A stretch of DNA of 54,943 nt from Chitinophagaceae bacterium (GTDB lineage: Bacteria > Bacteroidota > Bacteroidia > Chitinophagales > Chitinophagaceae), in assembly GCA_903642275.1 (NCBI GenBank), contig CAHJWK010000017.1:1-54943 (forward strand). Direction: 5' to 3'. Position numbers and translations under genes: made by a program. Of the stretch, positions 37,053 through 46,284 are shown piece by piece. How positions within the stretch are numbered: position 1 is the first letter of the stretch; every line of letters begins with the position of its first letter. The notes below the pieces were generated by a model, which saw only the letters and a list, made by a program, of their open reading frames with translations, made no database searches and was not told where the DNA came from.

Positions 37053-38408
37053 CTAATTAGTTTGAGTCTTTACCAGGAATAGTTTGAGTTTTTGATAAAG
37101 TTCAGGATAAAATTCAACGGCATATTTAAAAGTATGCAATAAGTTTACTTTCAGTTCTTTTCTTAAAATAATCTGCCCAATAATAAAACCAATAATGGTG
37201 GCTGATAAAGTAGCATAAGCTGCACCAAGCACTCCAAACCTGTGAATAAAAAGATAGTTTAACCCTACATTAATCATAGCTGAAATAAAGACAATAAAAA
37301 AAGTTAAGCGCGTTCTTCCCATTGAATCAAGTAATACACCAAACTGCCTTCCATACGGTACAAATAAACAATAAAATACGGTTACCTTTAAAATAGGAAC
37401 TGCATCTATATATTTTTTGCCTGCAATAAAATGAATTGAAATTGCAGGAAAAAACAACAGGAATAATAAACCCGGAAGTAATATAGCGAGCAGTGTACCA
37501 ACTGATTTTTCATAAAGATACTTTACAGCGGCAGGCCCTTCATTGCCAACGCGTTTCGCGCTTTGGGGAAATACAATGGCTGCAATAGCTCCGGTAGGTA
37601 CGTCAACAAGGTTTGTAATTCGTACAGCAATATTATAGATACCCGCAGCAGCTGCCGATAAATAAGAGCCTAACATCATCTGATCTATACTGCTGAAAAT
37701 TGTAGAACTAACAGAAGTACCAAATGCAAATTTTCCATAGTTGAATAATTTTTTCATCCAACCGGACTGTATCTTAAATGAAATCTGCAGATATTCTTTT
37801 ACAAAAAACCACGATGCAACCATGCATGCTATAACACTTGCTATTTGAACATATACTAAATTAATAAGCAGGATGTGTATATGATGAACGGAGCAAATAA
37901 AAATGTATAGAAAAAAAAGTCCCTGACGTATAAAAGTGGTTACAAAGATGCCATTGAACTGAAGATGCGCCTGCATAATAAACTGGAATTGCGTTACCAC
38001 GCCGGAAATCAAGTACACAAAACTATACAGGTAGAACATTTTTTCAAGCTGTGGAGAATGCCAGCTAAAGCTGATATAATGCGCAAGTAACAGGTTAAGA
38101 AGTATGCATGCAGCTGTAAGTATGCCACTGTTTGCAAATGATGCTGAAATTATTTTATTGTGTTCTTCAACAGGCGATAAGGAAAGGAATCGTATAAGCG
38201 CATTTTGTACAAGACCGTTCCTAATATTTTCAAGTATCGCGGTTGTGGTCATGAACAGCGCCCATGTTCCAAAATCGTTTGTGCTGGGTAATATTCTAAC
38301 TAAAATATAAAAACTGCCAAACCCAAAAATTACATTGAAGAAATTTTGCAGTAGTGAGAAGAAACCTGATTTAATCCAGTAATGATCTTTTATTTCAATC
38401 TTACTCAT
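37053..38408 (-). CDS. Wzx-like polysaccharide flippase (MOP superfamily), copy 2
   Basis: This is a 451-residue MOP-type flippase with about 14 hydrophobic helices. DHYWIKSGFFSLLQNFFNVI and GTWALFMTTTAIL near the N-terminus are typical, as is IDQMMLGSYLSAAAAGIYN in the middle, a segment shared with copy 1 (FDQLMTATFMSSYYVSYYN). It follows the 38418 gene by 9 bases and precedes copy 1 in the same direction. Two Wzx proteins may serve two different lipid-linked substrates. Confidence 0.87.
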   Translation of the reverse strand: MSKIEIKDHYWIKSGFFSLLQNFFNVIFGFGSFYILVRILPSTNDFGTWALFMTTTAILENIRNGLVQNALIRFLSLSPVEEHNKIISASFANSGILTAACILLNLLLAHYISFSWHSPQLEKMFYLYSFVYLISGVVTQFQFIMQAHLQFNGIFVTTFIRQGLFFLYIFICSVHHIHILLINLVYVQIASVIACMVASWFFVKEYLQISFKIQSGWMKKLFNYGKFAFGTSVSSTIFSSIDQMMLGSYLSAAAAGIYNIAVRITNLVDVPTGAIAAIVFPQSAKRVGNEGPAAVKYLYEKSVGTLLAILLPGLLFLLFFPAISIHFIAGKKYIDAVPILKVTVFYCLFVPYGRQFGVLLDSMGRTRLTFFIVFISAMINVGLNYLFIHRFGVLGAAYATLSATIIGFIIGQIILRKELKVNLLHTFKYAVEFYPELYQKLKLFLVKTQTN

Positions 38409-38417
38409 TTAACTAAT

Positions 38418-39374
38418 TTAATTGCGCACATAATGTTGCTCAATAAAGCCTTTTACTTCTTCGTCAGTTTTCGCATGTAAAATTTTTGCTCCTGAAAGTT
38501 TGGGATACAATTTTTGATAACAGTTAAAATGATGCTCCGGTCCTTTTTTTGAAAGAATTAAATTAACGCCTTTAAAGTAACTTGCTAAAGTGCCGGTTCC
38601 TCCATGTGTTGATATAAAATAATCTGCGTTGGCATATACCATTAACTGCAAGTGATTAAAGTTTTCAGCTCCACTTTTATTTTCTGTAAATAAATCTTCC
38701 ATCAATAAAACTTCCGGATGGTTTTGTTTCAGCCATTCAAACTCATGCAAATCATAAAAATCGCTATCATCCACTGAAATATTTATTGTTCGTGGGCGGT
38801 TATAAATAAGTGTATATGATTGCTTTAGTTTTTCAATCATGAAATCTAATAATTCTATACTGAAAAAACTTATTGGCGTCCCTTCCCATTCCGAATTGTA
38901 CCTATTAGCAATGATAAGAATGGGATTGTTATAAACATAAATATCGTTTTTATAAGTTTCTTTTAAAGGCACCTGCGCCCATTTGCGTATATTATAATTC
39001 TGACTGTATAATATTCTTGGTATTTCATAATTATAATTGCCTTCGTTAGTGCGTCTGGCAATTGCTTCTTCATGATTTGGTGAAAAAAAATAAAACTGTT
39101 TGCTAAACTTAGTAGAGTTTGTGCTTTTAAGCGTTCCATTTTTATAATGCCAGTAAGCAAAAGGCAATACAAATTGAAGTTCAGGTGCAAACTCGCCGGA
39201 AAAAGAAATTTCTTTATATGGTTTTTTAAATACGTAATCCCTGAAAAAGTATTTCAACTGAACCAATTGACAATAATAAGTATGCCTGTAAAAATAACGT
39301 ACGTTCTCAGGCAATCTTCCATAGCGTAAAAGCACTGCCAGGCTTAAAAGTTTATTTATTATTTTAAAAAGCAT
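38418..39374 (-). CDS. Probable GT-B-like glycosyltransferase of unrecognised family
   Basis: I do not recognise the family with certainty. The 318-residue protein has no membrane helix beyond a weak N-terminal hydrophobic patch. In the C-terminal half ADYFISTHGGTGTLASYFKG followed by VNLILSKKGPEH recalls the nucleotide-binding helix and loop of GT-B enzymes, and YNRPRTINISVDDSDFYD the end of the N-terminal half. Many Tyr and Asn residues occur near the N-terminus. It is co-oriented with the two flippases (9 bases to copy 2), which supports a role in repeat-unit assembly or export. Alternatives are a deacetylase-like or polysaccharide-modifying protein. Confidence 0.5.
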   Translation of the reverse strand: MLFKIINKLLSLAVLLRYGRLPENVRYFYRHTYYCQLVQLKYFFRDYVFKKPYKEISFSGEFAPELQFVLPFAYWHYKNGTLKSTNSTKFSKQFYFFSPNHEEAIARRTNEGNYNYEIPRILYSQNYNIRKWAQVPLKETYKNDIYVYNNPILIIANRYNSEWEGTPISFFSIELLDFMIEKLKQSYTLIYNRPRTINISVDDSDFYDLHEFEWLKQNHPEVLLMEDLFTENKSGAENFNHLQLMVYANADYFISTHGGTGTLASYFKGVNLILSKKGPEHHFNCYQKLYPKLSGAKILHAKTDEEVKGFIEQHYVRN

Positions 39375-39402
39375 TTAGTTTTCGTTTCTCTGCTAAAACG
39401 TA

Positions 39403-39410
39403 CAAAACTA
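39403..39410 (-). promoter_or_regulatory. Bacteroidota -7 element (TAGTTTTG) before the 38418 gene
   Basis: On the minus strand TAGTTTTG matches TAnnTTTG exactly and lies 28 bases upstream of the start of the 38418-39374 gene, in a 96-base gap. A -33 TTG is not evident. Confidence 0.3.
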
Positions 39411-39470
39411 AAAAAATGTATATAGTCTTATTTGTTATTAAGTTAGTTGAAGTACTTTATAAAAATTGCT

Positions 39471-41123
39471 TTAACCTTTTCGTAAAGGTATTAAATCAGG
39501 ATATTGTTTAAGATTTTTTACTTTATAAAAGCTTTTGAAATAAGATACTACTGTATCGTAACCAATATAAATTCTTTTTACAGCAATGCCATAGTCAAGT
39601 ATTCCTGGATAAAAATCATACTCGTACAATAAAGCGTATGAATCGAATAGTTCAGAACGCATTTTTGTATAATCAGTATGCGGTAACCAGATAACATCAG
39701 GTTTGTTTTTTTCGATTGAATATAACAATGATTTTTTTTGAAAGATATCATTGTTGTTTAATTGCGAAAGATCGATAATACGCATACTAATATTATCACT
39801 TGCTATAAAACCATCCTCACTTGCTGCTACAACTGTGGTAACGGGAAGTTTTTTCAATAAACTATCAAAAATTAATATTGAAGGCCACCATTCAATTTCA
39901 GGTAATGCATTGGCAGCAAAAAGATTATTATACAGAGAATATTTTTTTGCCTCTTTTGCAGCATGTGTATACAATCTTGTATAATAAGCATCACTGCAAT
40001 AACCAAATATTCTTATAACAGCAATAAAAGATAACAGCAATAAAATTCTATTTTTAAATTCTGTTATCGTTAAAACATCTGGATCTTTATTTAGTGAAAA
40101 TGAATAGGTAAGACTTACTGACAATCCTAAAATAAAAAAAGGAACAAACGGCAAATAATATCTTGAAGCCATACCCATTACCTGCACCACCGTATAAAAA
40201 TATCCATAAGTAAGCAACAACGGAAACCAATAAACAAATGCTTTTTTAATTGCAGGTTTTTTTATAAAGAGTATAAAAATTATTATCAATGCAAAAAAAT
40301 AAATAAAAATATCGTAGAGATATTGTGTAACATTCCATTTATAAATTCCCAGGTAGCCATCGTATAAACCAAATGATTTTATATAGAAAGGAAGGGGAAT
40401 AATATAGCCAAAGTATAAGTATTTAGTAACCGTATCAATCGCCATACAAACAAAGATTATGGAATAAACGATGATAAAAGGCTTTAGCTTACCCGCTTTT
40501 TTCCATAAAAATAATGCCGGGAAAACAATCATACAAATACCATTATCAGGCCGTATAAAAAAAATAAAATAAGATGATAACGCTGCTAAAAAAAGAAATA
40601 AAAGCGATTGCTTTCTATTGTACTGAAGAAATAAAAAAATCATAAAAGAATCACCAAATAAAGACATGGTGGTATCCATCCCGCTAAAGAGATTATTAAT
40701 AAACACAGGCATAAATAATATTAGCAGGGTAATAAGTTGAGGCCAATAAACTTTCTTAAGCACAGAATTATTTGTAACAATCTTTAAAGATTTGTACATA
40801 TATACCAGTGCAAGTATTCCCCAGAAAAAAGAAGAAAACTTTAAAACAATTTCATCACCCGCAAATGATTTGGGAAAAATTGATTCTATAAAAGTTACAA
40901 AAAGCATATAGCCAATGCTTGTACAGCCATAAGTTCTTTCACCTGCATTCCATCCAAAATTATGGTTAACAAGAAAGTTTTTTGCATACCGGGTAAACAT
41001 ATATGCATCATCAAAACTAAGTGGCAGCAATGCCGCTTTGTAAATGAAATACAACACTATTAGCAGCATCAGGCCAAAAAAAAATTTTACAATAATGTTT
41101 TGGTACGAATAACTTAAGGTCAT
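39471..41123 (-). CDS. AftB-like GT-C glycosyltransferase
   Basis: This is a polytopic membrane enzyme of 550 residues with about 11 helices and a C-terminal soluble part. The first external loop reads LSFDDAYMFTRYAKNFL (acidic pair 38-39), then FGWNAGERTYGCTSIGYML (61-69 is GERTYGCTS). This DD...GERxxGxTS pattern is characteristic of AftB-type arabinofuranosyltransferases and related GT-C enzymes that use polyprenyl-phospho sugars. With the UbiA/DprE1/DprE2-like genes at 48-51 kb it is a candidate pentofuranosyltransferase. It runs divergently from the plus-strand esterase gene. Confidence 0.75.
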   Translation of the reverse strand: MTLSYSYQNIIVKFFFGLMLLIVLYFIYKAALLPLSFDDAYMFTRYAKNFLVNHNFGWNAGERTYGCTSIGYMLFVTFIESIFPKSFAGDEIVLKFSSFFWGILALVYMYKSLKIVTNNSVLKKVYWPQLITLLILFMPVFINNLFSGMDTTMSLFGDSFMIFLFLQYNRKQSLLFLFLAALSSYFIFFIRPDNGICMIVFPALFLWKKAGKLKPFIIVYSIIFVCMAIDTVTKYLYFGYIIPLPFYIKSFGLYDGYLGIYKWNVTQYLYDIFIYFFALIIIFILFIKKPAIKKAFVYWFPLLLTYGYFYTVVQVMGMASRYYLPFVPFFILGLSVSLTYSFSLNKDPDVLTITEFKNRILLLLSFIAVIRIFGYCSDAYYTRLYTHAAKEAKKYSLYNNLFAANALPEIEWWPSILIFDSLLKKLPVTTVVAASEDGFIASDNISMRIIDLSQLNNNDIFQKKSLLYSIEKNKPDVIWLPHTDYTKMRSELFDSYALLYEYDFYPGILDYGIAVKRIYIGYDTVVSYFKSFYKVKNLKQYPDLIPLRKG

Positions 41124-41152
41124 CGGATTAATGTTGAATAATAGGTACTAAA

Positions 41153-41160
41153 CAAATATA
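41153..41160 (-). promoter_or_regulatory. Bacteroidota -7 element (TATATTTG) before the GT-C gene
   Basis: The minus strand reads TATATTTG, an exact TAnnTTTG match, about 30 bases upstream of the GT-C start at 41123. No clear -33 TTG is present. The rest of the 41124-41329 gap shows no gene. Confidence 0.35.
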
Positions 41161-41329
41161 TACTTTAATTAATAAGATTTTTTGTATTAAACGCTGCAAT
41201 CACAGCTTGAATAAGTGGAGATATATTGCAGTAAAGTGTACTTTGATAAGCGACAATAAAATTATTAATCAGCAGCAGCGCAGCTTAGGGTTTATGGTTA
41301 ATTTTAATAAACCATTTATTAATCAAACA

Positions 41330-42192
41330 ATGATTACTTTATCTTTCACCTCTGCTAAAACTAAATTAATATCAAAAAATTTTTATCAATTTTATTTATA
41401 GTTTGGGCATATACAGCATTCACACAATACGGAAATCAGCATTCAATAGTTATTCCCATTTCTGACACCCGAAATGCAGTTGCCCTGGTACATCTGCCGG
41501 ATGATTATAAAACAGATACTATTACCAAACATCCACTTATGGTTGGATTAGTGGGTGTGGGAGAATATGGAACGTCTCCAAAAAAACTTACGCAGGCAGG
41601 ATTAGGAGAAGCAATATATAAAGGCACCTGGGATGGTAATGCGATTAACCCACTAACAGGTATTAAAGAAAAATTTACAGCAGTGTCTATATTACCTGCA
41701 AGTGCTGACGCGCCTATAGATTTTTCGCAAATAAATTATGTGCTAACATGGTTATATGCACACTACAGGATAGATACTAACTGTGTTGCTTTAACAGGTT
41801 TAAGCCGTGGTGGTGGTACAACAGTGTATTACCCTTCACATATTTCCTATGTTAATTATACTGATCATTACATTCATGAATATAGTAAACCAAGTCACAT
41901 GTTAGCAGCTATAATACCAATGAGCGCTGAAAATAATCAAAACGATCCGGTAGATTCTTTAGTAAGCGACAGTGTGCATGTATGGGGTTTTGGTAGCAGT
42001 GAAGATATACATGGCATAAGCACACACATGTTTGTTGATCACGTAAATATTAAAGCACTACTTGCAAGATTTACTGAATACAAAGGCGGCCATTGTTGCT
42101 GGGAACAATTTTATAATGCCTCTTATAAAGAAATTATTAATGGCTTACCCATGAACATTTATCAGTTCGTTCTTTATCATCGCAGGCACTAA
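41330..42192 (+). CDS. Secreted esterase-like hydrolase with a -1 frameshift in its signal peptide
   Basis: The hydrolase frame has no start upstream of ATG 41539, yet the frame is open from 41365 and reads KKFLSILFIVWAYTAFTQYG then HLPDDYK, clearly a signal peptide and the mature N-terminus. An ATG at 41330 in the +1 frame (MITLSFTSAKTKLISK) joins it if the reader slips back one base at A AAA AAT (41374-41380). So the 5' end is either a recent one-base loss in an A-run, a sequencing error, or a programmed -1 shift. The catalytic motif is TGLSRGGGTT (Ser89 from ATG 41539), with a likely His in KGGHCCW. It is related to the esterase domain of the giant protein and to the first half of the 44037 protein. 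Function: polysaccharide or other ester hydrolysis, inferred. Confidence 0.65.
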
Positions 42193-42316
42193 ATGAAAGC
42201 GATGTTTGCTTAGTAATTAAATGATAAAACTTTTATGGTTATTGCATTACCTCTTATTATTTTTTAAATTCAGAATAAAAAGCAATTTTTGATGTTTATT
42301 TAAGCAACTGTTTCCA

Positions 42317-44011
42317 ATGCGTTACCATTTAACTGCTTTTTTTAAACATTTTTTTATTTTTTCAATAGTTATCTTTTGTGTAACACTCGTTGAATTTTTT
42401 TATTTAGGGAAGCCCTTAACAGGAATTGATGATGCAAATATTTTTTTAAACTATGCGCATCATTTCTCAAATGGAGAAGGTTTTGTTTACAATACGCACG
42501 GTGAAAGAGTAGAAGGCTTTACATCTATGCTTTGGGTATTAATATGTGCAGCGTTCTTTCTCTTATCTGCGCATCCTGAATTTATTCTGCTTATTATATG
42601 TTTCTTACTTACCGTTACAACCGTAACATTCGCTTATGAAGAAGTAAGCAAAGATGTGAAACAGCTAAACGAATCTTTTTATAAAAAGCATTTTTTATGG
42701 CTGTACACCGTTTTTCTAATATGTATCGGCCCTCTATATTTTGCCTGGTCAGTGTTAAGCTTAATGGAAAATGCCTTATGGAATTTTCTTTTTACAACCC
42801 TTGTTATTTCAATTCTTCAATACAGTAAAACAAATATTTCTTTACTCAAAAAAACAATAGTTTGTTTATTAGCCATTTTACTGGTACTTACAAGGCCGGA
42901 AGCATATGCATGGAATATTTTATTTTTTTTCCTGTTTATAATTATAACCATAAAAAATAAAAGAAGCGTTCTTTTTTCATTAGCTTATTTAATTCTTTCC
43001 ATAACTGCCATACTTTTTATGGCAAATTTTCGAATACACTATTTTGGTTATCCTTTACCCAATACATATTATGCTAAGGTATCTCCTGATAAATTTTATA
43101 ACATTAAGGAAGGTTTGATTTATGCAATAAATTTTATTACCGATTCTCACCCTGTAATAATTCTTTTTATAACTGCTTTACTTGTTGTAACGGTAAGTTT
43201 ACTTCTAAACAAAAAATTTAAGCTGCAAAGCCCGACTGAAATCGGAATTTTAATAATTACTCTGATAATATGCATTTCGTTGTGTTTGCCGCTTACTACA
43301 GGTGGAGATCATTTTGCAGGCTTCCGGTTTTACCAGGATATTATATTATTATCTGTGTGGGCAATACCTGCCATGCTTATTATACACAGAGATGCAGTTT
43401 TTAACAGGTTTAAATATGCAATTCTATCCTGGCAGCTTATTGCAATTATTTTTTTTGTATTTATTGGCAGCGGAACGCTTTTTAATTTGAAACATCCTTT
43501 GCAAACACAATTAAATTATGAATTTGATTTTGCAAATACTGAACGCATTATGGGTGAAGACATGAATGACGTTTGGCGGGATTCTGCGCAGCGCCCTTCA
43601 GTGGGTGTTATTTTTGCAGGTGGCTTTGCATTGAAATATAATGGAACTACAATTGACTTAATGGGTCTAAACAATACTTTGATGGGTCATAGCAGCGGAG
43701 ATAGAATCGGAATAAAAAATCATGCAGCGTTTAATAAGTTAGTTTTTTATAAGTTAAATCCGGATATAATTCTTCCTGAACAGGTAACAAGCGATAAACA
43801 AGCTTATATTGAATATGTACAGTTGTTAAGTGAAGAGAATTTTTTTAATAAAGCCATGAAAAATATTTTTAATGATCTTGCTTTTCAGCAGAATTATTAT
43901 CCTGTTACAATCACAAATAAATTAAACAGAAATAAAATTTTCTTGTTTGCCAACAAAGATTTTTATCAAGAACTACAGAAAAATAATTTATTGCAACTCA
44001 AAAACCTATAA
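42317..44011 (+). CDS. AftB-like GT-C glycosyltransferase
   Basis: This is a polytopic membrane enzyme of 564 residues. The first external loop is LTGIDDANIFLNYAHHF (acidic pair 38-39) followed by GEGFVYNTHGERVEGFTSML (GERVEGFTS at 62-70). That is close to the GERVEGYTSPLW region I know from mycobacterial AftB and similar pentofuranosyltransferases. A C-terminal soluble domain (about 400-564) follows 10-11 helices, with RPSVGVIFAGGFALKYNG and IDLMGLNNTLMG. It lies 124 bases after the esterase gene and 25 bases before the lipoprotein gene. Substrate is inferred to be a lipid-linked furanose. Confidence 0.78.
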   Translation: MRYHLTAFFKHFFIFSIVIFCVTLVEFFYLGKPLTGIDDANIFLNYAHHFSNGEGFVYNTHGERVEGFTSMLWVLICAAFFLLSAHPEFILLIICFLLTVTTVTFAYEEVSKDVKQLNESFYKKHFLWLYTVFLICIGPLYFAWSVLSLMENALWNFLFTTLVISILQYSKTNISLLKKTIVCLLAILLVLTRPEAYAWNILFFFLFIIITIKNKRSVLFSLAYLILSITAILFMANFRIHYFGYPLPNTYYAKVSPDKFYNIKEGLIYAINFITDSHPVIILFITALLVVTVSLLLNKKFKLQSPTEIGILIITLIICISLCLPLTTGGDHFAGFRFYQDIILLSVWAIPAMLIIHRDAVFNRFKYAILSWQLIAIIFFVFIGSGTLFNLKHPLQTQLNYEFDFANTERIMGEDMNDVWRDSAQRPSVGVIFAGGFALKYNGTTIDLMGLNNTLMGHSSGDRIGIKNHAAFNKLVFYKLNPDIILPEQVTSDKQAYIEYVQLLSEENFFNKAMKNIFNDLAFQQNYYPVTITNKLNRNKIFLFANKDFYQELQKNNLLQLKNL

Positions 44012-44036
44012 AAATTTATTATTTAATATTTAAACT

Positions 44037-46028
44037 TTGAATCACTTAATATTTATAAAAAAGTTTTTCTCTACAACCATATTTATTAAAGTATCAAAAT
44101 TTATTATTGCTTTCATTTTTACAATACTTTTTTACAGCTGTTTCCAGCAATCAGCAACAGGCAATCAGGATATCATCACAATACCTGTTAATACTAAGGG
44201 CAGTTTAACACAAGGATTATTATATCTGCCAGAAAATTATAAAAAAAGTTTAGTGCGCTACCCGCTTATTATTAATTTGAATGAAGAAGCGCAGAACGGT
44301 GCAACTGTAAAAGATATACTTTCCTATGGCTTGCCGGCAACCATTGCGAAAGGAATACATCCTAAAATAGTATCGGAAGGAAGAATTTACGAGTTCGTTG
44401 TTTTTTCTCCGCAAGTTTCTAAAAAATTATACAGGAATAATGAACTTGGATATATACTTTCTTACCTGATAAAAAAGTACACAATAGATACTGCAAAAAT
44501 TTATGTAACTGGAACCGGTATATACACTTCTACCATAACTGCAGATTCAGTATTTACAAAAAAAATTGCAGCGGTTGTTGCAGTAAATCCTATTACTTTA
44601 AATTTTTCACAGAATAAGAATGCACAAAATATTATCAAACAATATCCAGTACCCTTATTAAACATCTACAGTGCAAGTGATACAAAGATTATAAGTGAAG
44701 CAAAATTTAACGCATCTGCTAATGCTGTTAACCTGGCTGTAAAATATAAATCTATTGGAGTTGTAAATGTTAAGCATGCAATAGAAGATATTGCCTTTAA
44801 TCCTGCATCAACATTTGGTTCTTTTGGAATTAATATTTATCAATGGATGCTTCAGCATTCTAAAAATTCTTTAGATAAGCCTGCGGAAACTGTTACATCA
44901 AATTGCAAAGGCAAAAAAATTTATATCGTAAAAAATTCTGATAATAACGTTTACATTGATGGTAGATCATTTAGTTATAATGCAGGTGATACGTTTGTTT
45001 TAAAAGCGTCTCAAAATCCGTATGCATATTTTGAGCTGGCATATTTCACGAGAGGTACAGACAGTTGTCCGCTTGTTATTATAAACGAAGGAGGAAGAGT
45101 TAAATTAACTACTGGTTTTAGCTTTACCGGCTGTCGCCATCTTAAAATTACAGGCACAGGCACAGGCACAGCAGATAGGTACGGCTTTTATATTTCACAG
45201 GATCAGGGTTATGGTGTTGGTATAAGTGCACAGGGCCGTTCATCAAACATAGAAATAGAACATCTTGAAATTTACAATAAAAATTATGGCGTTTGGCTTA
45301 AGCATGAGGCAGATTGTACTGACAGCTTGCAGTTTCCGAATTGGATTTTGCATGATGTAAGCATTCATGATAATTACATTCATCATATGCTCCAGGAAGG
45401 TATGTACTTGGGCTCTACCGATCCCAATGGTATAAGAACAATTGAGTGTGATGGTAAGCCTTTGTCACCCAAACCGATGCGGCTTGGTAACATTCATATC
45501 TATAACAATATTATTGATAGCACCTGGAGAGGTGGAATACAGTTGAGCGGTGCTGACAGCGGATACAACGAAATAAATAATAACACTATCACCAATTGCG
45601 GCTTTGAATATAATGGGGAGCAGGGGAATGGAATTATTATAGGCGGATATTCACATGCCGATATTAATGATAATTATGTAAGAACAACTTTTGGCGCAGG
45701 TATTTTTTCACTGGGTGCCGGGCTTGTAAAAATTCATGATAACATGATAGATAGCAGCGGTTTTTTGGGTGGAAAAGGCAAAGGTTCCAGTAATATTATG
45801 GTTGACACACGCCCTACGAATTTTCCATCCCCCGGACAGCCTAATCCAGTACTTACAAAATTTTATATCTGGAATAATAAGTTAGGTGCAAACACTGATT
45901 ACAACATTCGTATTTATAAAACTTTTAATACTTACAAATCCGGAAACATCATTTATAATAATAATGGCAACACCTCAATTGCTATTGGAATTAAATGGAC
46001 ACAAAACCCAACCGGACTAAAAAAATAA
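44037..46028 (+). CDS. Lipoprotein: inactive esterase-like domain fused to a parallel beta-helix
   Basis: The start is a TTG (44037-44039); an in-frame TAA at 44031 excludes longer forms. A membrane-spanning signal ends in ILFYSC with Cys35 as probable lipid site. Residues about 45-275 match the esterase at 41.5 kb (LLYLPENYKK, IIYVTG-like turn), but the nucleophile elbow TGLSRGG is replaced by TGTGIYT (Gly161 at the Ser position), so hydrolysis is unlikely. Residues about 295-655 form a right-handed beta-helix with repeats such as IHDNYIHHMLQEGMYLGST and NEINNNTITNCGFEYNG. The protein ends without a T9SS domain. The beta-helix half is about 50 percent alike, by eye, to the 46285 protein. A polymer-binding or lyase role is possible. 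Confidence 0.75.
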   Translation: MNHLIFIKKFFSTTIFIKVSKFIIAFIFTILFYSCFQQSATGNQDIITIPVNTKGSLTQGLLYLPENYKKSLVRYPLIINLNEEAQNGATVKDILSYGLPATIAKGIHPKIVSEGRIYEFVVFSPQVSKKLYRNNELGYILSYLIKKYTIDTAKIYVTGTGIYTSTITADSVFTKKIAAVVAVNPITLNFSQNKNAQNIIKQYPVPLLNIYSASDTKIISEAKFNASANAVNLAVKYKSIGVVNVKHAIEDIAFNPASTFGSFGINIYQWMLQHSKNSLDKPAETVTSNCKGKKIYIVKNSDNNVYIDGRSFSYNAGDTFVLKASQNPYAYFELAYFTRGTDSCPLVIINEGGRVKLTTGFSFTGCRHLKITGTGTGTADRYGFYISQDQGYGVGISAQGRSSNIEIEHLEIYNKNYGVWLKHEADCTDSLQFPNWILHDVSIHDNYIHHMLQEGMYLGSTDPNGIRTIECDGKPLSPKPMRLGNIHIYNNIIDSTWRGGIQLSGADSGYNEINNNTITNCGFEYNGEQGNGIIIGGYSHADINDNYVRTTFGAGIFSLGAGLVKIHDNMIDSSGFLGGKGKGSSNIMVDTRPTNFPSPGQPNPVLTKFYIWNNKLGANTDYNIRIYKTFNTYKSGNIIYNNNGNTSIAIGIKWTQNPTGLKK

Positions 46029-46087
46029 TTCCATTTAATTCAATTATTCCTGAAACAGATAATAATTTATTAAATAATAATAAACTA

Positions 46088-46126
46088 AAAAATCATGTAT
46101 AATTATCTCCCCTTGGCATGATTTTT
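46088..46126. terminator. Hairpin between the two beta-helix genes
   Basis: AAAAATCATG (46088-46097) and CATGATTTTT (46117-46126) are perfect inverted repeats around a 19-base loop, 60 bases after the stop of the lipoprotein gene. The T-run is within the stem, so termination on either strand is possible. The rest of the 46029-46284 gap shows no gene. Confidence 0.45.
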
Positions 46127-46284
46127 CGTTAGCATTCGAAGTTATTATCGACTACTTTTTAGCAACAACTTTTATTTTACATTGATTATTTAAAGGGTTT
46201 CCTATTGATACTCTCTGTATATATCATTGGCGATTGAGTTAGTTGATAAATCAAATTCCTATTTAAAACCATAAAAATTCCGTA

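Noticed and set aside
41207-41401. Separate 64-residue gene before the esterase
   Set aside because: Its C-terminal part is better explained as the signal-peptide start of the esterase joined by a one-base slip.
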